From COMBO-56-21 sp038852315 (GTDB lineage Archaea > Thermoplasmatota > Thermoplasmata > UBA10834): DNA of 64,000 nt. The stretch lies in NCBI GenBank assembly GCA_038852315.1, contig JAWCKF010000001.1, positions 62,001-126,000 on the forward strand, given 5' to 3'. This document shows positions 42,679 through 51,479 of this stretch, one piece after another. Both the position numbers and the translations under genes were made by a program. Below the pieces are notes generated by a model. The model saw only the letters and a list, made by a program, of their open reading frames with translations. It made no database searches and was not told where the DNA came from. The stretch's first letter is position 1. Each line of letters begins with the position of its first letter.

Positions 42679-43998
42679 TTGGCGGACTCGGCGGGCTCTG
42701 GATGGGAGGGTTCTCGGACGGCGGAGGACGGGTCGTCTGGCCGCGCCACCAAGCTCGAGCCCCTCGGGTTGAGCGGGGCGGGGTTCTACACGCTGGACGA
42801 CTTTTGTCTCCTCGGCCGCAGAGTGCTTCTGAGGCTTGACATAAACTCCCCAGTGGACGAGAAGACTCTGAGGCTCGTGGACGGCTCGAAGATCAGACAG
42901 TCGATAGCCACATTGAGAGAACTGATCGATCGGGGCGCGAAGGTGGTGATACTCGCCCACCAAGGAAGGCCCGGTGACTACGACTTCATACCGCTAAATG
43001 AGCACGCGGCTTTCATGTCACAGTACCTGGGCAGGAAGGTCAGATATGTCGACGACCTCATGGGACCGCGGGCACTCAGGGCGATAGAAGGCCTCTCGGA
43101 AGGGGAAGCCATACTCTTGAAGAACGTCAGGACCTACCCTGATGAGCAGTCGAAGAAGACCCCCGAGGAGCATGCTCAGTGCTCGCTCGTGAAGACTTTG
43201 GCACCCAGGTTCGACCTTTTCGTGAACGACGCCTTCGCCTCAAGCCACAGGTCTCACGCATCGCTCGTGGGATTCACACCAGTGCTGCCGTCGGCGGCAG
43301 GGAGACTGATGGAAAGGGAGGTCGTTACCCTCGCGGCCGTGTTCCAGAACCCAGAACGGCCGTCCACATTCATATTCGGCGGGACCAAGTTCGTCGATGC
43401 TCTGCCCGTGCTCGAGAAACTATCAGCTCGAGAAACGGTGGACCACATCCTGGTGGCAGGGCTGGCGGGCTACGCGTTCCTCTGGCTGCTCGGTAAGCGC
43501 ATCGGTTCGAAGACCGAAGAGCTCGCCTCGAAGGACCTGTCCGAGGAGGCCAAGGAGCGGGCAAGAGCCCTGATCCTGAGAAGAGGCGACAAGATACACC
43601 TACCCGTAGATGCGGCGGTGAACGAAGACGGCCGGAGGCGAGAGTACAGCCTTGACGAGCTGCCCGCTGACGCCGCGATAATGGACATCGGAGAGAGGAC
43701 CATCTCCGAGTTCTGCAATATCGTCTCATCATCGCGGACCGTGTTCCTCTCCGGCCCTCCTGGCGTCTTCGAAAAGGAAGAGTTCTCGAAGGGCACCGTG
43801 GAGCTGCTGAGAGCGATGACCTCCCCGACGGTGTTCTCAGTCATAGGCGGCGGGCACTCCAACGCTGCAGCGAATAAGTTCGGATTCCAGTCCAAGATAT
43901 CCTATGTGAGCACCGGCGGCGGCGCCCTCGAGAGGATGATGCTCGGCAAGGAGATGCCCGTGGTGGAGGCGCTGAGGGCATCGGCCAAGAGGTTCTAG
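42679..43998 (+). CDS. pgk: Phosphoglycerate kinase
   Basis: A 439-residue glycolytic/gluconeogenic kinase moving phosphate between 1,3-bisphosphoglycerate and ADP. Seen: 'VLLRLDINSPVD', 'RQSIATLRELIDRGAKVVIL', 'HQGRPGD', 'LLKNVRTYPDEQ', 'FVNDAFASSHRSHAS', and 'VFSVIGGGHSNAAANKFG'. The first 35 residues ('MADSAGSGWEGSRTAEDG' onward) are a low-complexity extension not typical of the family, so the start may be further in. It is otherwise full length. Confidence 0.94.
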   Translation: MADSAGSGWEGSRTAEDGSSGRATKLEPLGLSGAGFYTLDDFCLLGRRVLLRLDINSPVDEKTLRLVDGSKIRQSIATLRELIDRGAKVVILAHQGRPGDYDFIPLNEHAAFMSQYLGRKVRYVDDLMGPRALRAIEGLSEGEAILLKNVRTYPDEQSKKTPEEHAQCSLVKTLAPRFDLFVNDAFASSHRSHASLVGFTPVLPSAAGRLMEREVVTLAAVFQNPERPSTFIFGGTKFVDALPVLEKLSARETVDHILVAGLAGYAFLWLLGKRIGSKTEELASKDLSEEAKERARALILRRGDKIHLPVDAAVNEDGRRREYSLDELPADAAIMDIGERTISEFCNIVSSSRTVFLSGPPGVFEKEEFSKGTVELLRAMTSPTVFSVIGGGHSNAAANKFGFQSKISYVSTGGGALERMMLGKEMPVVEALRASAKRF

Positions 43999-44633
43999 CC
44001 GAACGGGAACCCCTTTGTACCGCCCCCGCCGAGTATGGTACCCCCGAGCGACCGGGCCCTGATGAGCCCTCTGAGTGGCACACCGTCGATCTCGTTGAGG
44101 CTGCTCTTGTTGACTATGACCACGACGAGGACCGGCTCTCCGCCGGCCTCCTTGATGTCCGCTATCGCGCTCTTTATCGTCGCGCCCGTGCTCAGCACGT
44201 CGTCGACTATCACGACCTTCTTGCCGTTGGAAACGGATGCGAAGTTCGAGCTGAAGGCGCCAGCGACCTCGCTGTCGGCATGAGGCCTGTAAACGGCGAA
44301 GTCCAGGCCGAGTACTTCTGAGAGGATGGTCGCGAACGGCACACCGTTTATGGATATACCCAGCACTACGTCCGCCTGGAGGTCTTTCTTGCCCAACTCC
44401 TCAACCACTATGTCGGCGAGCAGCTCGGACACGAGCCCTATTCTGTAGCCCGAGACGCCTACAGACCTCCAGCCTATCTTGACGTCCGACGGCGGGAGCC
44501 CCTCCGCGCCGTACTCTATGAGATAGTTGACCGTGTCGACCGAGAGATGTAGCTCGTCGGCGATCTCTCTGACGCCCAGGCCCTTCTTCCTGAGCACTTT
44601 GGCATTCGCTGCCAGTTCTTTCACATCCACCAT
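43995..44633 (-). CDS. HTH plus phosphoribosyltransferase-like regulator (GfcR-like)
   Basis: 212 residues: an N-terminal helix-turn-helix ('KKGLGVREIADELHLSVDTV'), then an orotate-phosphoribosyltransferase-like domain with the PRPP loop 'KKVVIVDDVLSTGATI'. Archaeal proteins of this form (such as GfcR of haloarchaea) act as transcription regulators of sugar pathways rather than as PyrE enzymes. Lying directly after pgk (tail to tail, 4-nt overlap) suits a role in central carbon control; inference. Start ATG 44633. Confidence 0.82.
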   Translation of the reverse strand: MVDVKELAANAKVLRKKGLGVREIADELHLSVDTVNYLIEYGAEGLPPSDVKIGWRSVGVSGYRIGLVSELLADIVVEELGKKDLQADVVLGISINGVPFATILSEVLGLDFAVYRPHADSEVAGAFSSNFASVSNGKKVVIVDDVLSTGATIKSAIADIKEAGGEPVLVVVIVNKSSLNEIDGVPLRGLIRARSLGGTILGGGGTKGFPFG

Positions 44634-44668
44634 GGTACCACGCCTCGGTCATGCACGATGGCACGATA

Positions 44669-45595
44669 TTAACCTTTTCCTGGGCGGTGCGCGAGCTCCA
44701 GCGATTCCACCATAGCAAGCAGGGCGCGGTTGAGCGGCGTTTCTATGCCGTGCCTGTCACCGCGCGAACAGATGGCACCAGTGATCTCGCGGATCTCCGT
44801 ACGCTTGCCCCGCATCACGTCCTGGAGCATGCTCGAGAGATTGCCTGCCGTCTCCCTGCAAACCCATCTAACGCGTGCGCGCACGTCGCGACTCGGCAGG
44901 CGAACTCCCTCCGCAAGCGCGACCTGCACGCACTCGTCGCAGACAGCCATCATCAGTCTGCGCACGACAGGGTTCTCGACGAGCACGCCGTTCCGCACCC
45001 TCAGCACGGCTGTAATAGGATTCATGCACGCATTCACGATGGCCTTCTCCCATATGACCCCTGCCGAGTTGAAAGTCGTGGAGGCTCTGATGCCGCACTC
45101 GGCGAACGCCCGGGCGATCACCCGCGCACCTGCACGGTCCATATCGGCCCCGATGATCGTCCTTCCAAGGCCAGAAACCTTGACAACGCCTGGACTCAAC
45201 ATGGCCGCCCCCATTGTCGTGCTTCCGGCAAAGGCTCTTCGGCCAAAGCGCTCTCTCAGGAGCTCGGCATTGCCGAGACCGTTCTGAAGCGTGAGGACCA
45301 TCGTATCCTTGTCAGCGATGTCCGCGCAAGATTCGGCTGCCACCGCGGTGTCGTAGGCCTTGGTCGTGACGATGATCAGTCTAGGGGACTCCAGTCCCTT
45401 TAGGTCCGTGAACGCGCGAAGAGGGACCACCCTACGGATGTCGCCCCTCATGACTAGGCCCTTCCTCCGGACGGCCTCTACTAGTGGGCGCCGGCCGATG
45501 AGGGTCACCGTATGCTTCCTAGCTAGGATGCCCCCGATAGCGCATCCGAGTGAGCCGGCTCCGAACACATACACTTCCAGATGTACCAACCTCAC
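44669..45595 (-). CDS. panE: 2-dehydropantoate 2-reductase (ketopantoate reductase)
   Basis: 308 residues of the ApbA/PanE family: 'VYVFGAGSLGCAIGGILARK' (NADPH fold), 'VTLIGRRPLVEAVR', 'VLTLQNGLGNAELLRERFG', and the C-terminal helical domain with 'WEKAIVNACMNPITAVL', carrying the catalytic Lys/Asn/Ser region. Makes pantoate for coenzyme A. The exact start is uncertain (GTG 45595 with the preceding gene ending just before). Confidence 0.88.
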   Translation of the reverse strand: MRLVHLEVYVFGAGSLGCAIGGILARKHTVTLIGRRPLVEAVRRKGLVMRGDIRRVVPLRAFTDLKGLESPRLIIVTTKAYDTAVAAESCADIADKDTMVLTLQNGLGNAELLRERFGRRAFAGSTTMGAAMLSPGVVKVSGLGRTIIGADMDRAGARVIARAFAECGIRASTTFNSAGVIWEKAIVNACMNPITAVLRVRNGVLVENPVVRRLMMAVCDECVQVALAEGVRLPSRDVRARVRWVCRETAGNLSSMLQDVMRGKRTEIREITGAICSRGDRHGIETPLNRALLAMVESLELAHRPGKG

Positions 45596-46599
45596 CTGCT
45601 TCTAGCCGATGTATTGCTTGCCGCTGCGCGTCTGGCTGCCTCAGCAGCGATGTGGGCCTGCCTCGTGGGCTCAGGCACTCTGTGCCTCATGAACCTGACG
45701 GCTATGCTCACGGCCTGCTCCGATGAGAGGCCGTGGCCAGCAGACACATAGACTGGCTTTGCACCCAGCTCGCCTGCCCTCGCGACCGCGTGGCCGATAG
45801 TCCTCCCGCCCTCGACCACCCGTGCGATACTGCTGCCTGGTCTGCCCACCACGCTGCCACAAAGGAGTTTCTTGGCAACGCCGATCGTTGGAACATCGTA
45901 GAGTATGCCGACCTGGCTGGTTATGCCCAGGCCCTCCGGGTGGAGTATGCCGTTCCCGTCGTACATGACGACCGTGTCCCGTTCCAGCCGTGCCATCAAA
46001 GGCGCGATGACGGGTATCTCGCGGAACGCCAGGTATGTTGGGATGTACGGGAACTTAGCGACGCCTTCGACGACAGTCCGGCCAATCTCTTCCCCCGTTT
46101 CGAAGTCGAACAAAACCATCGCTGCGAAAGCCCGATCTCCGTCATAGGCTACATCAACGCCCGCAACCTTCTGGAAGGCGTTCTCAGAGGCTGATGTGTC
46201 CAACCTCCGCTTCAGGCTGAGCTGACGCGCCTTGAGTCTGCGGAGGGGGTAGCTAGATTCGAAGTCCTTTTCGGAGAAGAGGTACCTGTAGAGATTGACA
46301 ACCTTGAGGCCGACGACCTCGACGCCTTCATGGCGCAGGAGTCTCGCCTTCTTGCTTGGGCCACCGCCGGTGTACCCTCCAACGAAGCCGTCCGATTGTA
46401 CCACTCGCCTGCAGGGCACGCGAACGATATCCTCGTTCATGCTCATGGCGAGCCCGACGAATCTGCTTGCGACGATGTCTCCCAGGGCCTTGGCCACTTC
46501 CCCGTAGGTCGTGACCTTCCCTGTGGGGACCTGAGCGACGAGCCCGTAAGTCTCCTTCCACATGTCCGGGATATCTCGGAGCGAAGCCGGAAGTGCCAC
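45592..46599 (-). CDS. Fused O6-alkylguanine-DNA alkyltransferase and endonuclease V
   Basis: A 335-residue two-domain DNA-repair protein. Residues 1-100: alkyltransferase C-domain with 'VPTGKVTTYGEVAKALGD' and the methyl-acceptor loop 'VRVPCRRVVQSDGFVGGY'; the usual PCHR is PCRR here. Residues 115-335: endonuclease V, with metal ligands in 'VAGVDVAYDGDRAFAAMV' (Asp), 'IPTYLAFREIPVI' (Glu) and 'VVMYDGNGILHPEGLG' (Asp), plus 'KKLLCGSV' and 'VYVSAGHGLSSEQAV'. It would handle alkylated and deaminated bases. This fusion is known from Thermoplasmata-type archaea. It ends overlapping panE by 4 nt. Confidence 0.9.
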   Translation of the reverse strand: MALPASLRDIPDMWKETYGLVAQVPTGKVTTYGEVAKALGDIVASRFVGLAMSMNEDIVRVPCRRVVQSDGFVGGYTGGGPSKKARLLRHEGVEVVGLKVVNLYRYLFSEKDFESSYPLRRLKARQLSLKRRLDTSASENAFQKVAGVDVAYDGDRAFAAMVLFDFETGEEIGRTVVEGVAKFPYIPTYLAFREIPVIAPLMARLERDTVVMYDGNGILHPEGLGITSQVGILYDVPTIGVAKKLLCGSVVGRPGSSIARVVEGGRTIGHAVARAGELGAKPVYVSAGHGLSSEQAVSIAVRFMRHRVPEPTRQAHIAAEAARRAAASNTSARSR

Positions 46600-46656
46600 G
46601 GCACACAGACATGCGATGAAAGCTTTAAATGTGCCTCTCGAGAACTACATCGAGTC

Positions 46657-47682
46657 GTGGCCGAAATGGCACTTGAGAACTACTGGAGAATCCTCCAGGG
46701 GGAGGGGAGGGCGAGGTATCTTGCTGCGAAGGACCTCAAGGTCGATGTGGTACTGAGCGGCAGCACCGACGCGTTATGGAAGGCCCACCAGAGGGCTCTG
46801 AGTGAGTTCAGGACTGGGGAGGCAGGCGAGGCGGACGGCGTCTCGATGCTCGATCTCAAACGTGAAATCGCCTGGCGCATGATGAGAGACTGTGCTCTCT
46901 GCGAGAGGCGATGCCGTGTGGACCGGATGTCGGGAGAACCTGGTCACTGCGGGGTTCTCGAGGCGACCATAAGCAGCGACTTCATACACATGGGGGAAGA
47001 GCCCGAGCTCGTGCCCTCGTACACCGTGTTCTTCGCCGGCTGCACATTCAACTGCGTGTTCTGCCAGAACTGGGACATCAGCACCCGTCCAGGCTCCGGG
47101 ATGCACATACCGCCCGAACGACTCGCCAGGACCATCGAGAAGAGGTGTCACCAGGATTCCGATGGCATGTGGAGAGGAGGCGCAAGGAACGTGAACTGGG
47201 TCGGGGGGGACCCGACCTCCAACCTCCCGTACATACTCGACGTCCTCGCCGAGTGCCGAGCGAACATACCCCAGGTCTGGAATTCGAACATGTATCTCAC
47301 AGAGGAGTCCATGGCCCTGCTAGAAGGGGTCGTTGATGTCTATCTGACGGACCTCAAGTACGGGAACGATGAATGCGCCCAGAGGCTTTCGAAGGTGAGG
47401 AATTACACCGAAATCGTCCATCGGAACCACATCATCGGCAGGCGGCACGCCGACATGATCATAAGACACCTGGTTCTGCCAGGTCACATCGAGTGCTGCA
47501 CGCGCCCGGCCCTCACTTGGATATCAGAGAGTCTGAAGAATGTGAAGGTCAACGTCATGGCCCAGTATAGACCAGAGCATCTGGCTAGAGAGTACCCTGA
47601 GATAGCGAGGCCCCTTCGAATGACCGAATACGAGAAGGCTCTGAGCATCGCGACCGAACTCGGACTGGATCTCTGCGACTGA
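46657..47682 (+). CDS. PflX-type radical SAM protein
   Basis: 341 residues of the pyruvate-formate-lyase-activase-like branch (COG1313-like). Two cysteine clusters are seen: 'CALCERRCRVDRMSGEPGHC' for an auxiliary site, and the SAM cluster C-x3-C-x2-C in 'AGCTFNCVFCQNWDIS' (about 127-134). 'NWVGGDPTSNLPYIL' is the SAM-binding GGE-like strand, and 'VYLTDLKYGNDECAQRLS' follows. A glycyl-radical target is not evident nearby, so the substrate is unknown. GTG 46657 follows a TTTAAATG promoter by about 30 nt; ATG 46666 is also possible. Divergent from the AGT-EndoV gene. Confidence 0.82.
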   Translation: MAEMALENYWRILQGEGRARYLAAKDLKVDVVLSGSTDALWKAHQRALSEFRTGEAGEADGVSMLDLKREIAWRMMRDCALCERRCRVDRMSGEPGHCGVLEATISSDFIHMGEEPELVPSYTVFFAGCTFNCVFCQNWDISTRPGSGMHIPPERLARTIEKRCHQDSDGMWRGGARNVNWVGGDPTSNLPYILDVLAECRANIPQVWNSNMYLTEESMALLEGVVDVYLTDLKYGNDECAQRLSKVRNYTEIVHRNHIIGRRHADMIIRHLVLPGHIECCTRPALTWISESLKNVKVNVMAQYRPEHLAREYPEIARPLRMTEYEKALSIATELGLDLCD

Positions 47683-47688
47683 AGTTTG

Positions 47689-47763
47689 GTGAACGTAGCA
47701 CCGCGAGGGCCAAGCTGCGAAGCGAGCGTGGGGCCCGTTGGGGCCAAGCCCTAAGGGGTTCAC
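47689..47763 (+). other. Structured intergenic element of unknown type
   Basis: In the 143-nt gap after the PflX-type gene, outer arms GTGAAC (47689-47694) and GTTCAC (47758-47763) enclose a G/C-rich core. Inside are complementary runs GGGCC and GGCCC and a small GCT-GCGAAGCG-AGC hairpin. It does not match a tRNA. It could be a terminator, a small RNA or a leader element. Confidence 0.35.
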
Positions 47764-47825
47764 AATCAACACCGACATCCGGCTGCACCAGAACAGCTTA
47801 AGTACGGACATACCAATCCAATCGC

Positions 47826-48719
47826 GTGGATGAGTCAGAGATAGTCAACGTCCTCCGCGTGGGGCTGGCCGTGGCCGTGTTTTCATATGCCTCCGTACTT
47901 GACTGGAGGACGCGGAGGATAGGCAACAAGTACTGGGTCCTCCTCACAGGCGCGGGCGTGGCCCTCATACCCGTTCAGATCGTGATTGACGATCGACCGC
48001 TATGGTATGCTGTGACCCTGCTTCCCGTGCTAGCGATACTCATCGACGTGTATTCGGAATTCAAAGAAGGCACCGCACTTGCGAAGCTTGCACCCATCGC
48101 ATCATACGGGTTCGCTGTGGCATCGGTCTTGTGTCTTGGCATCGTGTACTGGAACGAGCCGGGGTTCGGCAGCTACATCGCCGTCCCAGCAATGATACTC
48201 CTGATCGTCGTTCTCTACATGCTAGACGTGGTCAGGGGAGGCGCCGACGCGAAGGCGTTGATAGCGCTGTCCGTGCTTTTCCCGGTCCGGCCGCTGATAG
48301 GGCCATTGCCGTTGATGTACAGTGCCTCGGCGGCCGTCGACTCGTGGCTGCCCTTCTCTTTCATAGTGCTCTTCAACGCGTCTGTCTTCACCTTGCTCGT
48401 CCCCTTGGCGTTGCTGCTGAGGAACGCCTTGACGGGGAACATGCGGCTTCCATACGCCCTAGTCGGATACCTAACCGATGCGGCAACACTCAAAGGCAAG
48501 CACGTCTGGCTGATGGAACACATGACGGAGCGGGGGCACGAGATGCACATGCGGCCGAGACGGTCGGAGGACCTCGAGGCAGAAGCGAGCAAGCTGATTG
48601 AGGCGGGGCACGCGAGAGTCTGGGTGACCCCCAAGATCCCCTTCGTCGTCTTCCTCCTCGCAAGCATCGTGTTCACAGTCGTGCTCGGCAACCTGTTAGT
48701 TCTATTGTTCCCGTACTGA
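47826..48719 (+). CDS. Archaeal prepilin peptidase (A24 family)
   Basis: 297 residues with about eight hydrophobic segments. The two catalytic aspartates of archaeal class III signal peptidases are in 'YASVLDWRTRRIGNKYW' (near 27) and 'VVRGGADAKALIALSVLF' (GxAD-type motif, near 140). A C-terminal extension with 'MRPRRSEDLEAEASK' and a final transmembrane helix is longer than in FlaK. It would process pilin-like precursors such as those at 2846-4240. GTG 47826 is about 29 nt after CTTAAGTA (leaderless). Confidence 0.85.
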   Translation: MDESEIVNVLRVGLAVAVFSYASVLDWRTRRIGNKYWVLLTGAGVALIPVQIVIDDRPLWYAVTLLPVLAILIDVYSEFKEGTALAKLAPIASYGFAVASVLCLGIVYWNEPGFGSYIAVPAMILLIVVLYMLDVVRGGADAKALIALSVLFPVRPLIGPLPLMYSASAAVDSWLPFSFIVLFNASVFTLLVPLALLLRNALTGNMRLPYALVGYLTDAATLKGKHVWLMEHMTERGHEMHMRPRRSEDLEAEASKLIEAGHARVWVTPKIPFVVFLLASIVFTVVLGNLLVLLFPY

Positions 48720-49355
48720 CGCACAGCGCTCTCTCAGAGGGCACGTGGAGCACTCGGGCAACACCTTGCACCTGACCTTGGAGTGGACGTCGATCAACGC
48801 GTGCATCAGGGCCAATGATCGGACATCGCCGCCAAGAGCCTTCTCGAACATGACCTGGACGGCTGCGTATCTCCTATCGTGGGGGATTCCCAGCCTCTTG
48901 AGGAGCCTAAATGTGTATGCGTCCACGACAAACACGGGCCTGCCGAGTGCGTACAGCAAGATGGAGTCTGCGGTCTCCGGACCGATGCCTGGTATATCGA
49001 GGAGCTCGCACCTCAGCCTGTCCGTCTGCACCTGGCGCATGCGCTCCATGTCGCCTCCGTAGCTTCTTACGAGATACTTTGAGAAAGCCATCAGATACTT
49101 GGCCTTCTGCCTGTAGGTCCCAGAGGGTCTTATCGCGGATTGAAGCGTTGTCCGCCCGGCATCTAGCATCGCTGCCGGTGACAGGAGCTTGCGGGCCTTT
49201 AGTTCGGACATCGCAAGTTCGACGTTCTTCCATGAGGCGCGCTGCGTTAGGATTGCTCCCACAGCTATCTCAAAGGGCGTATCTCCGGGCCACCAATGGG
49301 GATCGCCGTACTCCGCCAGTAGCTCGGACAGTAACTGCCTTATGGTGATCACCAT
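48702..49355 (-). CDS. HhH-GPD DNA glycosylase with Fe-S cluster, lysine-less
   Basis: 217 residues related to endonuclease III. The hairpin 'LDIPGIGPETADSILLYALG' has Glu where the lyase lysine stands, while the catalytic aspartate is kept in 'VFVVDAYTFRLLKRLGI'. It should therefore be a monofunctional glycosylase, like 3-methyladenine glycosylase III or MIG-type enzymes. The [4Fe-4S] ligands are C-x6-C-x2-C-x5-C in 'CKVLPECSTCPLRERC'. 'AVGAILTQRASWKNVELAM' is the pocket helix. It ends overlapping the peptidase gene in opposite orientation. Confidence 0.88.
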   Translation of the reverse strand: MVITIRQLLSELLAEYGDPHWWPGDTPFEIAVGAILTQRASWKNVELAMSELKARKLLSPAAMLDAGRTTLQSAIRPSGTYRQKAKYLMAFSKYLVRSYGGDMERMRQVQTDRLRCELLDIPGIGPETADSILLYALGRPVFVVDAYTFRLLKRLGIPHDRRYAAVQVMFEKALGGDVRSLALMHALIDVHSKVRCKVLPECSTCPLRERCASVREQ

Positions 49356-49374
49356 CTCGGGTCCCCCGAGGAAT

Positions 49375-50397
49375 TCAAAGCACTAGGTTCAAGTCTGCCC
49401 CGCACCTGCCGCACCGGTCTCCCTTGAGGTCCATGGACCTCACCCAGAACCCATCCCTCTCTATGACCAACGCTCCGCACCTGGGACAGAACGTGTCGTC
49501 ATACTCGCCCGCATAGATGTTGCCGAGATACACGAATTCGAGGCCCGCCTTCCTAGCCGTATCGTAAGCTCTGATCATTGTGCTGTTCGGTGTCCTGGGG
49601 ACCGACGTCAGCTTGTAGTCAGGATGGAAGGCGGAGAAGTGAACAGGCACGTTCGTCCCCAACCTGTCCACGACCCATCTGCTGAACCCCTCGAACTCAT
49701 CCTGAGAGTCATTGTGAGTTGGGATGATGAGGTAGGTGAGCTCTATGTGCATCCCGAGCTCCAAAGCCAGCTCACACGACCGGAGCACGGGCGCCAGCTG
49801 CCCGCCACATATCTCCTTGTAGAAAGACTCCCTGAAGGCCTTGACGTCAATGTTCATCGCATCAATCACGCCCTTGAGGTCCCTCAGGGGTTCCTCCTGG
49901 ATGTATCCGTTGGTAACGTAGTTCGTCCTGAGACCAGCCGCATGAGCTGCTTTCGAGGCGACCTTGGTGAACTCGTGCCAGATGGTGGGTTCGTTGTACG
50001 TCCAGGAGACGGAACGCGCGTCGGCCCTCCGGGCGTAGCGCACGACGTCGTCGGGCGTGATGGGCGTGAGCTCGAACTCGCCAAACCGCGCCTTGGATAT
50101 TGTGTAGTTCTGGCAGTGCCTGCAGAAAAGGTTGCACCCGATGCTGCCGAAAGAGATGGCCGTCGTCCCCGGCAGGAAATGGAACAGAGGTTTCTTCTCT
50201 ATTGGATCGGGATGGATGGATGATGCGAGGCCGTATATCAGGGACACCAGCCGACCGCCCTGGTTCTCCCTGACCCCGCACAACCCACGCCTGCCATCCG
50301 CTATGAGACATGAGTGCGGGCACAGTAGGCACCTGACTTTGTCGCCCTCCCTCGTGTAGAACTCCGCCTCATTGCTGGCGCGACCGGAAGTGCTCAT
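49375..50397 (-). CDS. amrS: AmmeMemoRadiSam system radical SAM enzyme
   Basis: 340 residues. N-terminal cysteine cluster 'CLLCPHSCLIADGRRGLCG', then the SAM cluster C-x3-C-x2-C in 'GCNLFCRHCQNYTIS', 'VSWTYNEPTIWHEF' and 'LTYLIIPTHNDSQDEFEGF'. A C-terminal zinc-like ribbon contains 'FCPRCGALVIERDGFW' and 'CGRCGADLNLVL'. This is the radical SAM member of the AMMECR1/MEMO set; the partners are not adjacent here. The modified substrate is unknown. Its start overlaps the end of thiL by 29 nt. Confidence 0.88.
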   Translation of the reverse strand: MSTSGRASNEAEFYTREGDKVRCLLCPHSCLIADGRRGLCGVRENQGGRLVSLIYGLASSIHPDPIEKKPLFHFLPGTTAISFGSIGCNLFCRHCQNYTISKARFGEFELTPITPDDVVRYARRADARSVSWTYNEPTIWHEFTKVASKAAHAAGLRTNYVTNGYIQEEPLRDLKGVIDAMNIDVKAFRESFYKEICGGQLAPVLRSCELALELGMHIELTYLIIPTHNDSQDEFEGFSRWVVDRLGTNVPVHFSAFHPDYKLTSVPRTPNSTMIRAYDTARKAGLEFVYLGNIYAGEYDDTFCPRCGALVIERDGFWVRSMDLKGDRCGRCGADLNLVL

Positions 50398-51346
50398 AGC
50401 CGAGATTCTCCAGCTTCTCGCGCTTTCCGTTGTCTATCAGTATGTTCTCCTCGCCACTTGTGACCTTGCCTATGACTGTCAGAGGGCATCCACACTTCTC
50501 AGCGAGGCGCGGCAGTTCGGGCTCGGCGTCGCGCTTCAGCGTGAACAAGAGCTCGTAGTCGTCCCCGAAGTTCAGGACGAGGTCTTTCTGACGTTCGACG
50601 TCGTGGAACGCCATCTCCACCTCGGGCGCCTTGGGTATCCTTGAGTAGTCTATCTCGTAGGTCAGACCGGAGTTTCTGGAAAGCTCGAAGATAGAGGCCG
50701 ACAGGCCGTCCGAGATGTCCATGCACGAAGTGACTACGCCGGACGACGACAGGACCATGCCCTCCTTCACCCTCGGCCAGGGCCTCCTAAGAGCTGATTC
50801 AGCGTCCTTCAGGCCCAGGGAGCGCTTCATGGAGTAGAACCCGGCGCCAGCCCTGCCCAGCGCACCGGTGACTGCGATGAGGTCCCCTGGACGTGCGCCT
50901 TTCCTCAGAAGTATCTTGTCCTTGTCCACCTCTCCTATGGCGGTCCCGCAGAGGACGAGGTCGTCGTGCTCCTTGGTGTCCCCGCCGATTATGCTCGTGC
51001 TGAAGCGTCTGGCGCAATCGTTCATCCCGTCAACCATCTGCTCGAGGAACTCGACCGGGTGCCCCCTTGTGATCCCGATGGCCGTGACGACGCCCATGGG
51101 CCTTCCACCCATTCCTGCGATATCGCTCAGGTTCACCGCGACTATCGACCAACCTATGTCGTAAGGTCCCATGCCCTTGGGCATATGGGTCTTGGTGACC
51201 ATCATGTCCGTGGTCACCAGCAGGTACTTGCTGCCGATGTCGATAGCAGCACAGTCATCGCCTATGCCGACGACGGCATCGCTCTTAACGAGTTTCTCTA
51301 TGATTCTAATCGCTTCGCGTTCTCCGAGCCCGCCCAGAGTCTTCAT
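50369..51346 (-). CDS. thiL: Thiamine-monophosphate kinase
   Basis: 325 residues of the PurM/ThiL fold, making thiamine pyrophosphate from the monophosphate. 'SDAVVGIGDDCAAIDIGSKY' and 'LLVTTDMMVTKTHMPKGM' carry the metal and ATP-binding aspartates; 'VNLSDIAGMGGRPMGVVTAI' and 'SIIGGDTKEHDDLVLCGTA' are conserved, and 'FGDDYELLFTLK' is the C-terminal mark. ATG 51346 is about 27 nt from TTTAATTA (leaderless), so the longer frame is rejected. Confidence 0.93.
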   Translation of the reverse strand: MKTLGGLGEREAIRIIEKLVKSDAVVGIGDDCAAIDIGSKYLLVTTDMMVTKTHMPKGMGPYDIGWSIVAVNLSDIAGMGGRPMGVVTAIGITRGHPVEFLEQMVDGMNDCARRFSTSIIGGDTKEHDDLVLCGTAIGEVDKDKILLRKGARPGDLIAVTGALGRAGAGFYSMKRSLGLKDAESALRRPWPRVKEGMVLSSSGVVTSCMDISDGLSASIFELSRNSGLTYEIDYSRIPKAPEVEMAFHDVERQKDLVLNFGDDYELLFTLKRDAEPELPRLAEKCGCPLTVIGKVTSGEENILIDNGKREKLENLGYEHFRSRQQ

Positions 51347-51479
51347 GATTTGTACAGGCTCGTCCCGGATAATTAAAGCCTTCGAGCCCGGTGGCGAGGG
51401 CGTTCGGAACAATCACAAGGACCATGACAAAGATGAACATACTTAATAAGGGGGAGGATATTCCTGCCCGGTAGTCCGG

